Of a stretch of DNA of 19,960 nucleotides, positions 1 to 6,738 are shown one piece after another; positions within the stretch are counted from its first letter, which is position 1, and each line of letters starts with the position of its first letter. Under the pieces are notes generated by a model. The model worked only from the letters and a program-made list of their open reading frames with translations. It searched no databases and had not been told where the DNA came from. Source of the stretch: Phycisphaeraceae bacterium (GTDB taxonomy: Bacteria; Planctomycetota; Phycisphaerae; Phycisphaerales; Phycisphaeraceae); the NCBI GenBank assembly GCA_020850375.1, contig JADZET010000015.1:1-19960 (forward strand), in the 5' to 3' direction. The translations under genes were made by a program, and so were the position numbers.

Positions 1-1157
1 AGGCCGACGCGGCGCATGAGGCGGTCCATGACGAAGGCGGCGCGGGCGAGGTAGCCGGTGTCTTCGAGGAGGGCGAGGAAGAAGAAGAGGATGCCGATCT
101 GGGGGAGGAAGACGAGCATGCCGCCGACGCCGCCGACGACGCCCTGGGCGAGGAGGCTCTGGAGGTCGCCGGGGGGCAGGAGGTGGTTGGTCCACTGCTG
201 GGCCTGGGCGAAGAGGGAGTCGATCCAGTCCATGGGGTAGGTGGCGAGCCAGAAGATCAGGAGGAAGACGCCGGCCATGACGGAGAAGAAGGCCAGGACG
301 CCGGCGACGGGGTGGGTGAAGACTTTGTCGAGGCGGTCGGTCCATAGGCCGTGGTCGGCGTTGCTGTCGGACTGGCAGCGTTGCCAGACGCCCTCGGCCC
401 AGTCGTAGCGTTTCTGGTGGGGGCAGCCGGAGCAGGAGCCGCAGGCGGCGAGTGAGGAGAGGATTTTTTCGGCGGCGGAGGGCTTGGGGGGGGCGGCGTT
501 GCGGGAGGAAGTCGCGCCGATGGTGAGTGTGGCGGCGCGGCCCCCCCCGGAAGCGGGGGCGGAGGTTCCGAGGGCAGAGGCGGGATTGAGCAGGAGGTTG
601 ATCTGGTGGCGGAGCTCGTCGAGGCCCTTGCCGGAGCGGGCGCAGAGGGGGACGACGGGCAGGCCAAGCTCCTGGCTGAGGACGGCGGCGTTGGTGAGGA
701 TGCCGGCACGTTCGGCCAGGTCGGTCATGTTCAGGGCGACAAGGGCGGGCGTGCCGGTCTCGACGACCTGGCTGACGAGGTAGAGGTTGCGCTGGAGGTT
801 GGTGGCATCGACGATGATGACGACGGCGGCGGGCCGGTCGAGGCCGGTGAGTTCGCCCTGGAGGGCGAGGGCGGCGACATTCTCCTCGGCGGTCGAGGCG
901 TGGAGGCTGTAGAGGCCGGGGAGGTCGAGGACGTCGACGCGGCGGCCCTCGATGGTGGCGCGGCCGATGCGGTGCTCGATGGTGGTTCCGGGGAAGTTGG
1001 CGGTCTTGGCGCGCAGGCCGGTGAGCTGGTTGAAGAGGGTGGTCTTGCCGGCGTTGGGGTTTCCGGCGAGGGCGATGCAGGGGATCGGGGCGGGACCCGC
1101 GTGAGGGGCGAGGACGGGACTTCCGGGGGCGGGGGTGGGGGTGATGTTGGCGACCAT
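1..1157 (-). CDS. feoB: FeoB ferrous iron transporter (C-terminal part outside the window)
   Basis: FeoB is an inner-membrane Fe(II) permease with a cytosolic N-terminal GTPase domain. About 385 residues are present. The G1 loop GNPNAGKT is at residues 32-39, the switch NFPGTT at 54-59, G3 DLPG at 78-81 and G4 NMTD at 143-146. The spacer after the G domain carries cysteines 239, 242, 245 and 261 (CGSCSGC at 239-245). The first membrane helix follows at about 282-305, then the glycine-rich and LPQIGILFFFL-type Gate region of the family. The ATG start at 1157 is 38 bases after the feoA stop. The frame is open further upstream, but there is no ATG or GTG between the feoA stop and 1157. A proline/alanine-rich N-terminal extension of about 25 residues precedes the G domain. 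The gene continues past base 1, so half or more of the usual membrane domain is unseen. Identification is firm. Confidence 0.96.
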   Translation of the reverse strand, partial: MVANITPTPAPGSPVLAPHAGPAPIPCIALAGNPNAGKTTLFNQLTGLRAKTANFPGTTIEHRIGRATIEGRRVDVLDLPGLYSLHASTAEENVAALALQGELTGLDRPAAVVIIVDATNLQRNLYLVSQVVETGTPALVALNMTDLAERAGILTNAAVLSQELGLPVVPLCARSGKGLDELRHQINLLLNPASALGTSAPASGGGRAATLTIGATSSRNAAPPKPSAAEKILSSLAACGSCSGCPHQKRYDWAEGVWQRCQSDSNADHGLWTDRLDKVFTHPVAGVLAFFSVMAGVFLLIFWLATYPMDWIDSLFAQAQQWTNHLLPPGDLQSLLAQGVVGGVGGMLVFLPQIGILFFFLALLEDTGYLARAAFVMDRLMRRVG

Positions 1158-1195
1158 GGCGTAAAGCTCTTGAGGCGATAGCGAGGGGATGCGGC

Positions 1196-1573
1196 TCAGG
1201 CGGGTAAGGCGCAGGAGGCGGCGGGCGAGGCGGCCTCGAGCTTGACGAGGATGGTGCGGGCGAGTCGGGCGGAGACGCCGATGCGGACGCCCCAGACGCA
1301 GAGGATCAGGGGGTCGCCGCGCTTGAGGATCTTGACCTTGCGGCCGACGCAGACACCCATGATCTTGAGGCGTTCGGCGTCCTGGTCGGGGGCGGTCAGG
1401 TCGTGGACGATGCCGCACTGGCCGACGCGGAGGGTGGTCAGGTCGGTCGAGGGCAGAGCGGCAGTGGCGGCCAGGGCGCCCTGACCGACCGGTCCGGCGG
1501 AGCAGCAGGCTGGCTGGGTGAGGTCATCGGCTTGGAGCACGCCGGGCTGGCCGTTGGGCGGCTGAGGGTCCAT
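1196..1573 (-). CDS. feoA: FeoA, SH3-like partner of FeoB
   Basis: FeoA is a small cytosolic SH3-fold protein required for FeoB-dependent Fe(II) uptake. The product is 125 residues. The FeoA core begins near residue 45 (LTTLRVGQCGIV) and continues with ERLKIMGVCVGRKVKIL and a final VRIGVSARLARTILV strand set, all typical of the family. The first 40 residues are an unusual proline-rich extension with a CC pair, so the protein is longer than the usual 75-90 residues. The ATG at 1573 has a GGAG five bases upstream. feoB follows 38 bases downstream on the same strand, so the two form an operon. A sigma70-like promoter and a Fur-like palindrome lie just upstream. Confidence 0.93.
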   Translation of the reverse strand: MDPQPPNGQPGVLQADDLTQPACCSAGPVGQGALAATAALPSTDLTTLRVGQCGIVHDLTAPDQDAERLKIMGVCVGRKVKILKRGDPLILCVWGVRIGVSARLARTILVKLEAASPAASCALPA

Positions 1574-1585
1574 GGGATCTCCAGT

Positions 1586-1600
1586 TGATAACTAGTCTCA
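1586..1600 (-). promoter_or_regulatory. Fur-like operator upstream of feoA
   Basis: Read on the minus strand the site is TGAGACTAGTTATCA. It matches 11 of 14 fixed positions of the 7-1-7 Fur model TGATAATnATTATCA and lies between the -10 box and the feoA start, where a bound repressor would block transcription. Iron repression of feoAB by Fur is common, but the assignment here rests on one imperfect site, and no fur gene is in view. Confidence 0.4.
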
Positions 1601-1628
1601 ATTATAACTTGTGGTGACTGGGTAGCAA
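1601..1628 (-). promoter_or_regulatory. sigma70-like promoter of feoAB
   Basis: On the minus strand there is a perfect TATAAT at 1606-1601, preceded by a 16-base spacer and a TTGCTA -35-like hexamer at 1628-1623 (4 of 6 to consensus). The predicted start of transcription falls near 1594, inside the Fur-like palindrome and about 20 bases upstream of the feoA ATG. The stretch is clearly AT-rich against its GC-rich surroundings. Confidence 0.55.
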
Positions 1629-1785
1629 GCAAGGGGGTCTGAACGTGTGGTAATCACCGCAGACAAAGATCTTAGGGAAACAAAACAAAAGACGAAAAGA
1701 AGGATGAATGGTGGAGGAGAGGGCGAGAGGCGCGATGGGGGTCGCCTTGAGCCGGGGGCGGGGACAAGTGGCCTGTTGGGAGGGG

Positions 1786-4233
1786 CTACTTGATTAGATT
1801 CTCGAGGTCGCCGGCGGCGGGGGCCGGCATGGTGGCGGCGGGGTTGGCCTCAGCGGCGGGGTTGGCCTCCTCAGCGGCGGCGCGCAGGGCGATGCGGGTG
1901 GCCTGGGCGAACTCCTGGACGTCGGGGTCGGGGTGTCGTAGGCCGGCGTCGATGACGGGTGAGTCGGGGTCGGTGACCTGGGTGGCGAGGTACATGATGG
2001 CGACGAGGGGGCTGGGGCTGCGTTGGGCCAGGACGTGGACCTTCTGGAGCATCTCGACGGTGGCGGGTGTGGGGAGCATGAAGCGGACGAGCAAGGCCTG
2101 GGCGTAGGGGGGGAGCTTGACGAAGCGGTCGGCCAGGACGTCGGCGATGCGTGCGGGGAGGTTCCTGAGGGCGTCGGGGAGATCGGGCTGGGAGAAGAGG
2201 TCGCCGAGCTGGGCGAGGCGGGCCATGGCGCGGACCTGCTCGACGGGGTCGGGCGCGGCGGCGGCGTTGATCCAGGCCTCGATGGAGACCTCGTCGGGCG
2301 CCAGGGCGCCGCGTTGGACCATCTCGGTGCTGTCGCGGGCGCCGAGGGGTCCGGTGTAGAAGCGTCCGTCGGGGGTGGCGCGGGGGTCGAGCAGGCCGGT
2401 GACGGTGAAGCTGATGTTGGCGAAGGGCGAGGCGGCGAGGAGGGCGCCGAGACGGGCGCGGTCGAGGCGAGCGTTGACGACGATGGACTGGCCGGGCTCG
2501 AGTCGTAGGCGACGGCTCATGTTGACGACCTGGTCCTGTACGAGGCCCATGGAGTCGCCGCCGCGGCGTGGGGAGGCCTGGAGGAGGAGCATGGTGGGGA
2601 GAGTTCCGCCTGGGGCGAGGGAGTAGGCGAGACGGGAGAGGTTGATCAGCTCGACGCGGGCGGTGATGGGTTCGAGGTAGGAGCAGGAGGAGGGGGTGAC
2701 GGTGAGCTTGAGGGCGATGCGTCGGTTGAGGGGGTCGTCGATGTCCGGGGAGGCGATCAGGACGGGCCAGAGTTTGATGCGGTCGGCGAGGGCCTGGCCG
2801 TGGGGGAGTGCGGGGAGGGGCTGGTTGGCCTTGTTGGCGTCGAGGAGTGCGGCGACGGCGAAGGGTGAGGCGGGCGCGAGGTCGAAGGCCTTGGTGAGCC
2901 AGTGGAGGTGTTGGGGGTCGGAATCGGGGGTCATCCAGGCCATGCCCAGGGCGGCGGGGGCCTGGTCCTGGGCGAGCGGTTCGAGGAGGGAGCGGGCCGT
3001 GGCGACGTCGCCCTGTCGGAGCTTGAGCAGGCCCTGCATGAGCGTGAAGTTCGTGGAGTCGGAGGGGACGAGGCCCTTGATCAGGATGTCGGCGGCCTGT
3101 TCGAGGTGGTTGTCGGAGACGAGATAGGTCCAGAGCAGTGCCTCGGCGGCCTTGGGGTTTCCGGAAAGCTCGGCCTGGATGCGGTCGAGTGCGGCGCTGG
3201 CGCCGGTGGGCTGGTCGGAGGCCTGGAGGAGGAGGAGTCGGACGGCCTGGAGCAGCGGGGAGAGGCGCTGAGCGGGTTGAGGCTGGGCGCCGCTCTCGGC
3301 GGCGCGGGCGGCCATCTGAGCCGTCTGGAGGTAGTAGGCGTCGAGCTGGCTGACCAGGTCGAGGGCGTCGTTGGGCCGGCCGTCGCCGATCAGGGCGACG
3401 GACCAGGCCATGAAGAAGTTCTGGTCTTCGTGGACGCCCTGGCGGAGGCGCGAGGTGACTTCGTACTGTTTGGCGGAGGCGGCAAAGGCGCGTTGGGAGA
3501 GGAGCAGGTCGGCGAGCTGGCGTCGTGCATCGACGAGCATGGGGTCGGCGCGGACGAGGGTGAGCAGCGCCTGGCCCTGCTGCATGACCGAGCCCTTGCG
3601 TTGGACGGCGAGGTTGTAGAGGAGGGCGGCGGCCTCGGAGTTGGTCGGGTCGAGGGCGAGGGCCTTGGAGACGGCGTCACGGAATCGGGGCCAGTCGTTG
3701 TTCTCCTGGGCGAGGACGGCGGTGGCGGAGAGCAGGCGGGAGCGGAGGGCGGGTGAGAAGTTCTTGCCCTCGTCGCTGGCGAGGAGGCGATCGATCAGGG
3801 CGATGCGGGCGTCGAGGGTCTGCTCGTCGCTGATGCGTTGCTGGATGAGTCGGAGCTGAACGCGGTCGTCGCGGGGGTCGAGTCGGGCGACCTGGTCGAG
3901 GGCCTCGAGGGCCATCGAGACGTCCTTGGACATGTCGGCGAGTTCGAGGACCATGCGCCAGAGCTGCTCGTCCTGGGGGGCGAGGCGGGTGGCTTGGCGG
4001 AGGAGGATGCCGGCGCGGGCGAACTGGTCCTCGCGGACCTCGCCCTGCCCCTCGAGGACGTTGCGGGCGAGGACGACCTGCTGGTCGGCGAGCAGGGAGG
4101 TGATGGTCAGGCGCGGGGCGTCGGCGACGTTCTGTGCGCGTGCGGGGAGGGGCGGGACGGCGAGGACGAGCGCCACGAGCCACGGGATCAGCCCCAGGGG
4201 CCGGTCGGTCGATCGTCGGAACATCGCGGCCAT
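1786..4233 (-). CDS. large exported TPR-repeat protein, function unknown
   Basis: An 815-residue protein starting with a signal peptide: basic MAAMFRRSTDRPLG, a hydrophobic stretch LIPWLVALVLAVPPL, and an ARA-type cleavage motif near residue 33. Residues about 70-480 are helical tetratricopeptide-like repeats, for example ALEALDQVARLDPRDDRVQL, FRDAVSKALALDPTNSEAA and RSLLEPLAQDQAPAALGMAW. The C-terminal half looks mixed alpha/beta and was not recognised. The tail is alanine/proline-rich with a short EANPAA duplication. The protein probably acts as an extracytoplasmic scaffold; no catalytic motif was seen. A GGAGG seven bases before the ATG at 4233 supports that start. The gene lies 25 bases after the small membrane gene and is the last of a minus-strand run from lptF. 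No clear hairpin terminator follows it. Confidence 0.8.
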   Translation of the reverse strand: MAAMFRRSTDRPLGLIPWLVALVLAVPPLPARAQNVADAPRLTITSLLADQQVVLARNVLEGQGEVREDQFARAGILLRQATRLAPQDEQLWRMVLELADMSKDVSMALEALDQVARLDPRDDRVQLRLIQQRISDEQTLDARIALIDRLLASDEGKNFSPALRSRLLSATAVLAQENNDWPRFRDAVSKALALDPTNSEAAALLYNLAVQRKGSVMQQGQALLTLVRADPMLVDARRQLADLLLSQRAFAASAKQYEVTSRLRQGVHEDQNFFMAWSVALIGDGRPNDALDLVSQLDAYYLQTAQMAARAAESGAQPQPAQRLSPLLQAVRLLLLQASDQPTGASAALDRIQAELSGNPKAAEALLWTYLVSDNHLEQAADILIKGLVPSDSTNFTLMQGLLKLRQGDVATARSLLEPLAQDQAPAALGMAWMTPDSDPQHLHWLTKAFDLAPASPFAVAALLDANKANQPLPALPHGQALADRIKLWPVLIASPDIDDPLNRRIALKLTVTPSSCSYLEPITARVELINLSRLAYSLAPGGTLPTMLLLQASPRRGGDSMGLVQDQVVNMSRRLRLEPGQSIVVNARLDRARLGALLAASPFANISFTVTGLLDPRATPDGRFYTGPLGARDSTEMVQRGALAPDEVSIEAWINAAAAPDPVEQVRAMARLAQLGDLFSQPDLPDALRNLPARIADVLADRFVKLPPYAQALLVRFMLPTPATVEMLQKVHVLAQRSPSPLVAIMYLATQVTDPDSPVIDAGLRHPDPDVQEFAQATRIALRAAAEEANPAAEANPAATMPAPAAGDLENLIK
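1835..1869. repeat. 18-base tandem duplication in the TPR-gene 3' end
   Basis: Two head-to-tail copies of an 18-base unit (GCGGCGGGGTTGGCCTCA on the plus strand), the second matching over its first 17 bases. It encodes the repeated EANPAA hexapeptide near the C-terminus of the TPR protein, in a low-complexity tail where repeat slippage keeps the frame. Confidence 0.7.
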
Positions 4234-4258
4234 CGGGCAACCTCCGGTTAGAGGGAAA

Positions 4259-4585
4259 TCACAGGCTCTGCTGGAGCAGGTCGATCGCCAGCCAGGCGGC
4301 CCAAGTGATGGCCATCCAGGTTAACAAACCCGTGACGACCTGGCAGGCGAGGCGGAAACGGGGCGGGGCGCATGGACAGAGATTATCGACCACCAGGACG
4401 AGAAAAATGAACTGGGCGCCGCAGAGTCCGGTGAGGGCGAGACTGGTCAGGAGCCGGCGGATGGTCGGGCCGTCGTAGTCGGCGACCTGGCCGAGGGTCA
4501 GGCCCAGGAGCATCATGGCCAGGGCCCAGGCCCAGCCGAGCAGGACGCGGCGGAGCGGGATGTGGGGCGAGAGGACGGCGTTCAT
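4259..4585 (-). CDS. small three-helix membrane protein, unrecognised
   Basis: A 108-residue hydrophobic protein with three predicted membrane helices, at about residues 13-33, 45-67 and 80-103. A CPC motif (C70, C72) with a basic segment lies between helices 2 and 3. The layout resembles small DUF2752-like or septation-type membrane proteins, but no family was recognised with confidence. Its ATG overlaps the trpA stop in an ATGA arrangement (4582-4585), so translation is probably coupled to trpA. The TPR gene follows after 25 bases. Being in frame, hydrophobic throughout and coupled at its start argues that it is a real gene; the function is unknown. Confidence 0.72.
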   Translation of the reverse strand: MNAVLSPHIPLRRVLLGWAWALAMMLLGLTLGQVADYDGPTIRRLLTSLALTGLCGAQFIFLVLVVDNLCPCAPPRFRLACQVVTGLLTWMAITWAAWLAIDLLQQSL

Positions 4586-5415
4586 GGTGCGGCAGCGCCC
4601 TGGAGCAGGCCGGCGGCGAGTTCGCGGACGGCGTCGGCGACGGCGTGGACGGCTTGGTCGGGCTGGGCGCGCAGGGCGGCGACCTTGCGGACGAGTGCGG
4701 AGCCGACGATGGCGGCGTCGGCGACGGAGGTGACCTGGCGGACCTGCTGGGGTGTGGAGATGCCGAAGCCGGCGGCGATGGGCAGGTCGGTGGCCTGTCG
4801 GAGCTGTTGGAGGCGGTTGGTCAGGTCGGGGGGGAGTTCGCCGCGCTCGCCGGTCAGGCCGGCGCGGGCGACGACGTAGACGAAGCCGGTGCCGGCGCGG
4901 GCGATGCGCTCGGCGCGCTGGGGGGGCGTGGTGGGGGCGACGAGGAGGGTGAAGGTGAGGCCCTCGGCGAGGACCAGGTCGCGTGCGGGGGCGGACTCGT
5001 CGACGGGGAGGTCGGGGAAGATGAAGCCGTCGAAGCCGGCCTGCTTGGCGAGGCGGATGAAGGAGGCGGGGCCGATGCGGTGGACGATGGAGTAGCTGAC
5101 CATGGCGACGAGTCCGAGCTTGAGGCGCGGACGGGCGTCGGCGACGGCCTGGAAGAGTTGGGCGGGCTTGAAGCCGTGGTCGAGGGCGTACTGCATGGAC
5201 TCCTGGATGACGGGTCCGTCGGCGATGGGGTCGGAGAAGGGGATGCCCAGTTCGCAGAGGGCGGCGCCGGCGTGCTCGGCGGCTTGGACCATGCGGAGCG
5301 TGGCGCCGACGTCGGGGTCGCCGGCGGTGAGGAAGGGGATGAGGGTCTTGGCCCCCCTACCGTCGCGGCCGGCGTGGTTTTTTTGCTGTTTGAAGATGGT
5401 TGGGATACGGCTCAT
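4582..5415 (-). CDS. trpA: tryptophan synthase alpha subunit
   Basis: TrpA cleaves indole-3-glycerol phosphate to indole and glyceraldehyde-3-phosphate, the first half of the last step of tryptophan synthesis, and normally works in complex with TrpB. The product is 277 residues, close to the family's usual 260-270. LTAGDP is at 29-34, the catalytic Glu is E55 in CELGIPFSDP and the catalytic Asp is D66 in ADGP. The phosphate-loop GFGIST lies near the C-terminus. The ATG at 5415 gives MSRIPTIF, aligning with the usual MSRI start; a TTG at 5454 is possible but unlikely. The N-terminus holds about six extra residues (AGRDGRGAKT region) encoded by a GC-rich short repeat. No trpB or other trp gene adjoins it; the neighbours are lptG and a membrane gene. 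The start codon lies inside an inverted repeat. Confidence 0.95.
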   Translation of the reverse strand: MSRIPTIFKQQKNHAGRDGRGAKTLIPFLTAGDPDVGATLRMVQAAEHAGAALCELGIPFSDPIADGPVIQESMQYALDHGFKPAQLFQAVADARPRLKLGLVAMVSYSIVHRIGPASFIRLAKQAGFDGFIFPDLPVDESAPARDLVLAEGLTFTLLVAPTTPPQRAERIARAGTGFVYVVARAGLTGERGELPPDLTNRLQQLRQATDLPIAAGFGISTPQQVRQVTSVADAAIVGSALVRKVAALRAQPDQAVHAVADAVRELAAGLLQGAAAP

Positions 5416-5435
5416 GAGCCGTATCAAGATACGGC
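5404..5435 (-). promoter_or_regulatory. nested inverted repeats over the trpA start codon
   Basis: On the minus strand three segments run in order: GCCGTATC (5435-5428), GATACGGCTC (5425-5416 region complement at 5416-5425) and GAGCCGTATC (5413-5404). Segment 2 can pair perfectly with segment 1 (8 bp, TT between) or with segment 3 (10 bp, AT between). The second pairing encloses the trpA ATG at 5415. The tight two-base centres mean that in RNA the inner pairs would open. No good Shine-Dalgarno precedes the ATG. Mutually exclusive hairpins suggest control of trpA initiation, or alternatively a double binding site for a dimeric regulator on DNA. The symmetry is seen; the role is inferred. Confidence 0.5.
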
Positions 5436-5559
5436 CCGGGGGGCGGTGGGGCAACGCGAGCGCGGCACTCGGCGGGGCATGAGCGTGAGGGTTGAGCGCC
5501 GGGCAGACGAGGGGGAAACATAGGAGTCTGGCGCGGGGGAGCGGGCGGGGTTGATTGAC

Positions 5560-5577
5560 CCGGGGCTCGCGCCCCGG
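5560..5577. other. GC-rich hairpin between lptG and trpA
   Basis: A perfect 7-bp inverted repeat, CCGGGGC / GCCCCGG, with a TCGC loop. It sits 27 bases after the lptG stop. There is no T-run on either side, so it is not a standard intrinsic terminator. It could attenuate read-through, protect the mRNA end, or be one of the window's GC-rich repeats. The rest of the 188-base gap before trpA shows no gene. Confidence 0.4.
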
Positions 5578-5603
5578 CTTGGAGGAAGACGTGGGGGAAG
5601 CGG

Positions 5604-6728
5604 CTAGGTCTCGATGAACTGGAGGGAGATGGCGCTGATGGGCAGGAGGATGACGACGGCGAGCCAGGCGGAGGCGACGGGGTTAAGCGCGGGGACGCTG
5701 TAGAAGCTGAGCATCAGGCCGAAGCCCCAGGCGGTGATGCAGGCGGCGGCGGCGTAGAAGGCGAGCATGACGAGGTTGGCGGGACGACGGACGAGGAAGA
5801 AGGGCAGGCCGAGGAGGAGGATCAGGACGTTGACGACGACGCCGGAGAAGCGGGAGTGCATGATGTGGGTGACGAGGGGGCGGTCGACGGAGGCGTTGGC
5901 GGCGAGGACGAGGAGCTGGTGGATGCTGACGAGGCGGGGGTAGGCGGAGGCTCGTCGGGCGAGGATGACCTCGGGTGTGAGGCTGGTCTCGAAGCTGGAC
6001 TGGATGACGGGCTCGGGGGGCTGGGCGGCGAGGGTGCGGTCTCGGCCGAGGGCGGGTTCGACGGCGTAGCCGTTGACGAGGGTCCAGACCTGGTGGTCGG
6101 CGTCCCAGAGGGCCTGGGAGGCGCGGATGCGTTTGAGGGCCTTGCCGTTGGGGTCGCGGACGAGGACGGTGACGCCCTGCATGGTGGGCGTGCCGGGGCC
6201 GGGGATGAAACGCTGGGCGGTGAGGAGGCTGCCGTTCTGGTCGCGGAGGTAGGCGAGGGTGTAGGAGCGGTAGGCCTCGCGTTTGAGGTCGGTCTTGTCG
6301 CGGACGAGCTTTCCGGCGAGGGGGGGGATGACGAATTCCTGGATGGGAAGGAGCAGGAGGTTGAGGGCGATGGCGACGCCCAGGACGGGTGCGGCGAGTC
6401 GGTAGAGGCTGACGCCGCCGGTCAGGACGGCGGTCAGTTCGCCCTGTCGGGCCATGGCGGCGTAGGTAAAGCCCATGGCGCCGACGACGACCAGGCCACA
6501 GACCATGACGAAGAGGCGGATGACGACGGGCCAGTAGTAGTCGACGCTGATGCGGACGAGGGCGGGGAGGAATCCGCCGAGGTCGTGGGCGTGGCGGCGG
6601 GCGGCCTGGACGAACTCGTCCATGGTGGCGACGAAGTCGACGAGGACGAAGAGGGTCATCAGGACGCCGAGGAGGATGGCGAAGTTGATGAGGTATTGAC
6701 GGATGATGTAGCGGTCGAGGGTGGGCAT
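5604..6728 (-). CDS. lptG: LptG/YjgQ-family lipopolysaccharide export permease
   Basis: A 374-residue member of the YjgP/YjgQ (LptF/LptG) family, the inner-membrane half of the LptB2FG ABC transporter that extracts lipopolysaccharide-like lipid and passes it to the LptC/A bridge. It begins LDRYIIRQYLINFAILLGVLMTLFV, the classic amphipathic start plus first helix. Two more helices lie near residues 60-90 and 105-130, followed by a periplasmic beta-jellyroll-type domain (about 140-285) and three C-terminal helices (about 295-370). The length is normal for the family. It starts 10 bases after the lptF stop, so both subunits are made from one mRNA. LptG rather than LptF is chosen from position and overall form; the family call is safe, the subunit name less so. 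No Shine-Dalgarno precedes the ATG. Confidence 0.87.
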   Translation of the reverse strand: MPTLDRYIIRQYLINFAILLGVLMTLFVLVDFVATMDEFVQAARRHAHDLGGFLPALVRISVDYYWPVVIRLFVMVCGLVVVGAMGFTYAAMARQGELTAVLTGGVSLYRLAAPVLGVAIALNLLLLPIQEFVIPPLAGKLVRDKTDLKREAYRSYTLAYLRDQNGSLLTAQRFIPGPGTPTMQGVTVLVRDPNGKALKRIRASQALWDADHQVWTLVNGYAVEPALGRDRTLAAQPPEPVIQSSFETSLTPEVILARRASAYPRLVSIHQLLVLAANASVDRPLVTHIMHSRFSGVVVNVLILLLGLPFFLVRRPANLVMLAFYAAAACITAWGFGLMLSFYSVPALNPVASAWLAVVILLPISAISLQFIET

Positions 6729-6738
6729 GGGCTAGAGG

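Noticed and set aside
1574..1785. Intrinsic terminator for the TPR gene.
   Set aside because: The minus strand has T-rich stretches after the stop but no convincing hairpin before them.
2902..3756. Long plus-strand open frame opposite the TPR gene (also 7114-8184, 12376-13911 and 15449-16747).
   Set aside because: Low-complexity Gly/Glu/Asp/Ala translations lying antisense to clear genes; explained by C-ending codons on the opposite strand.
5416..5454. TTG start for trpA.
   Set aside because: No ribosome binding site, and the family's usual MSRI-type start is at 5415.
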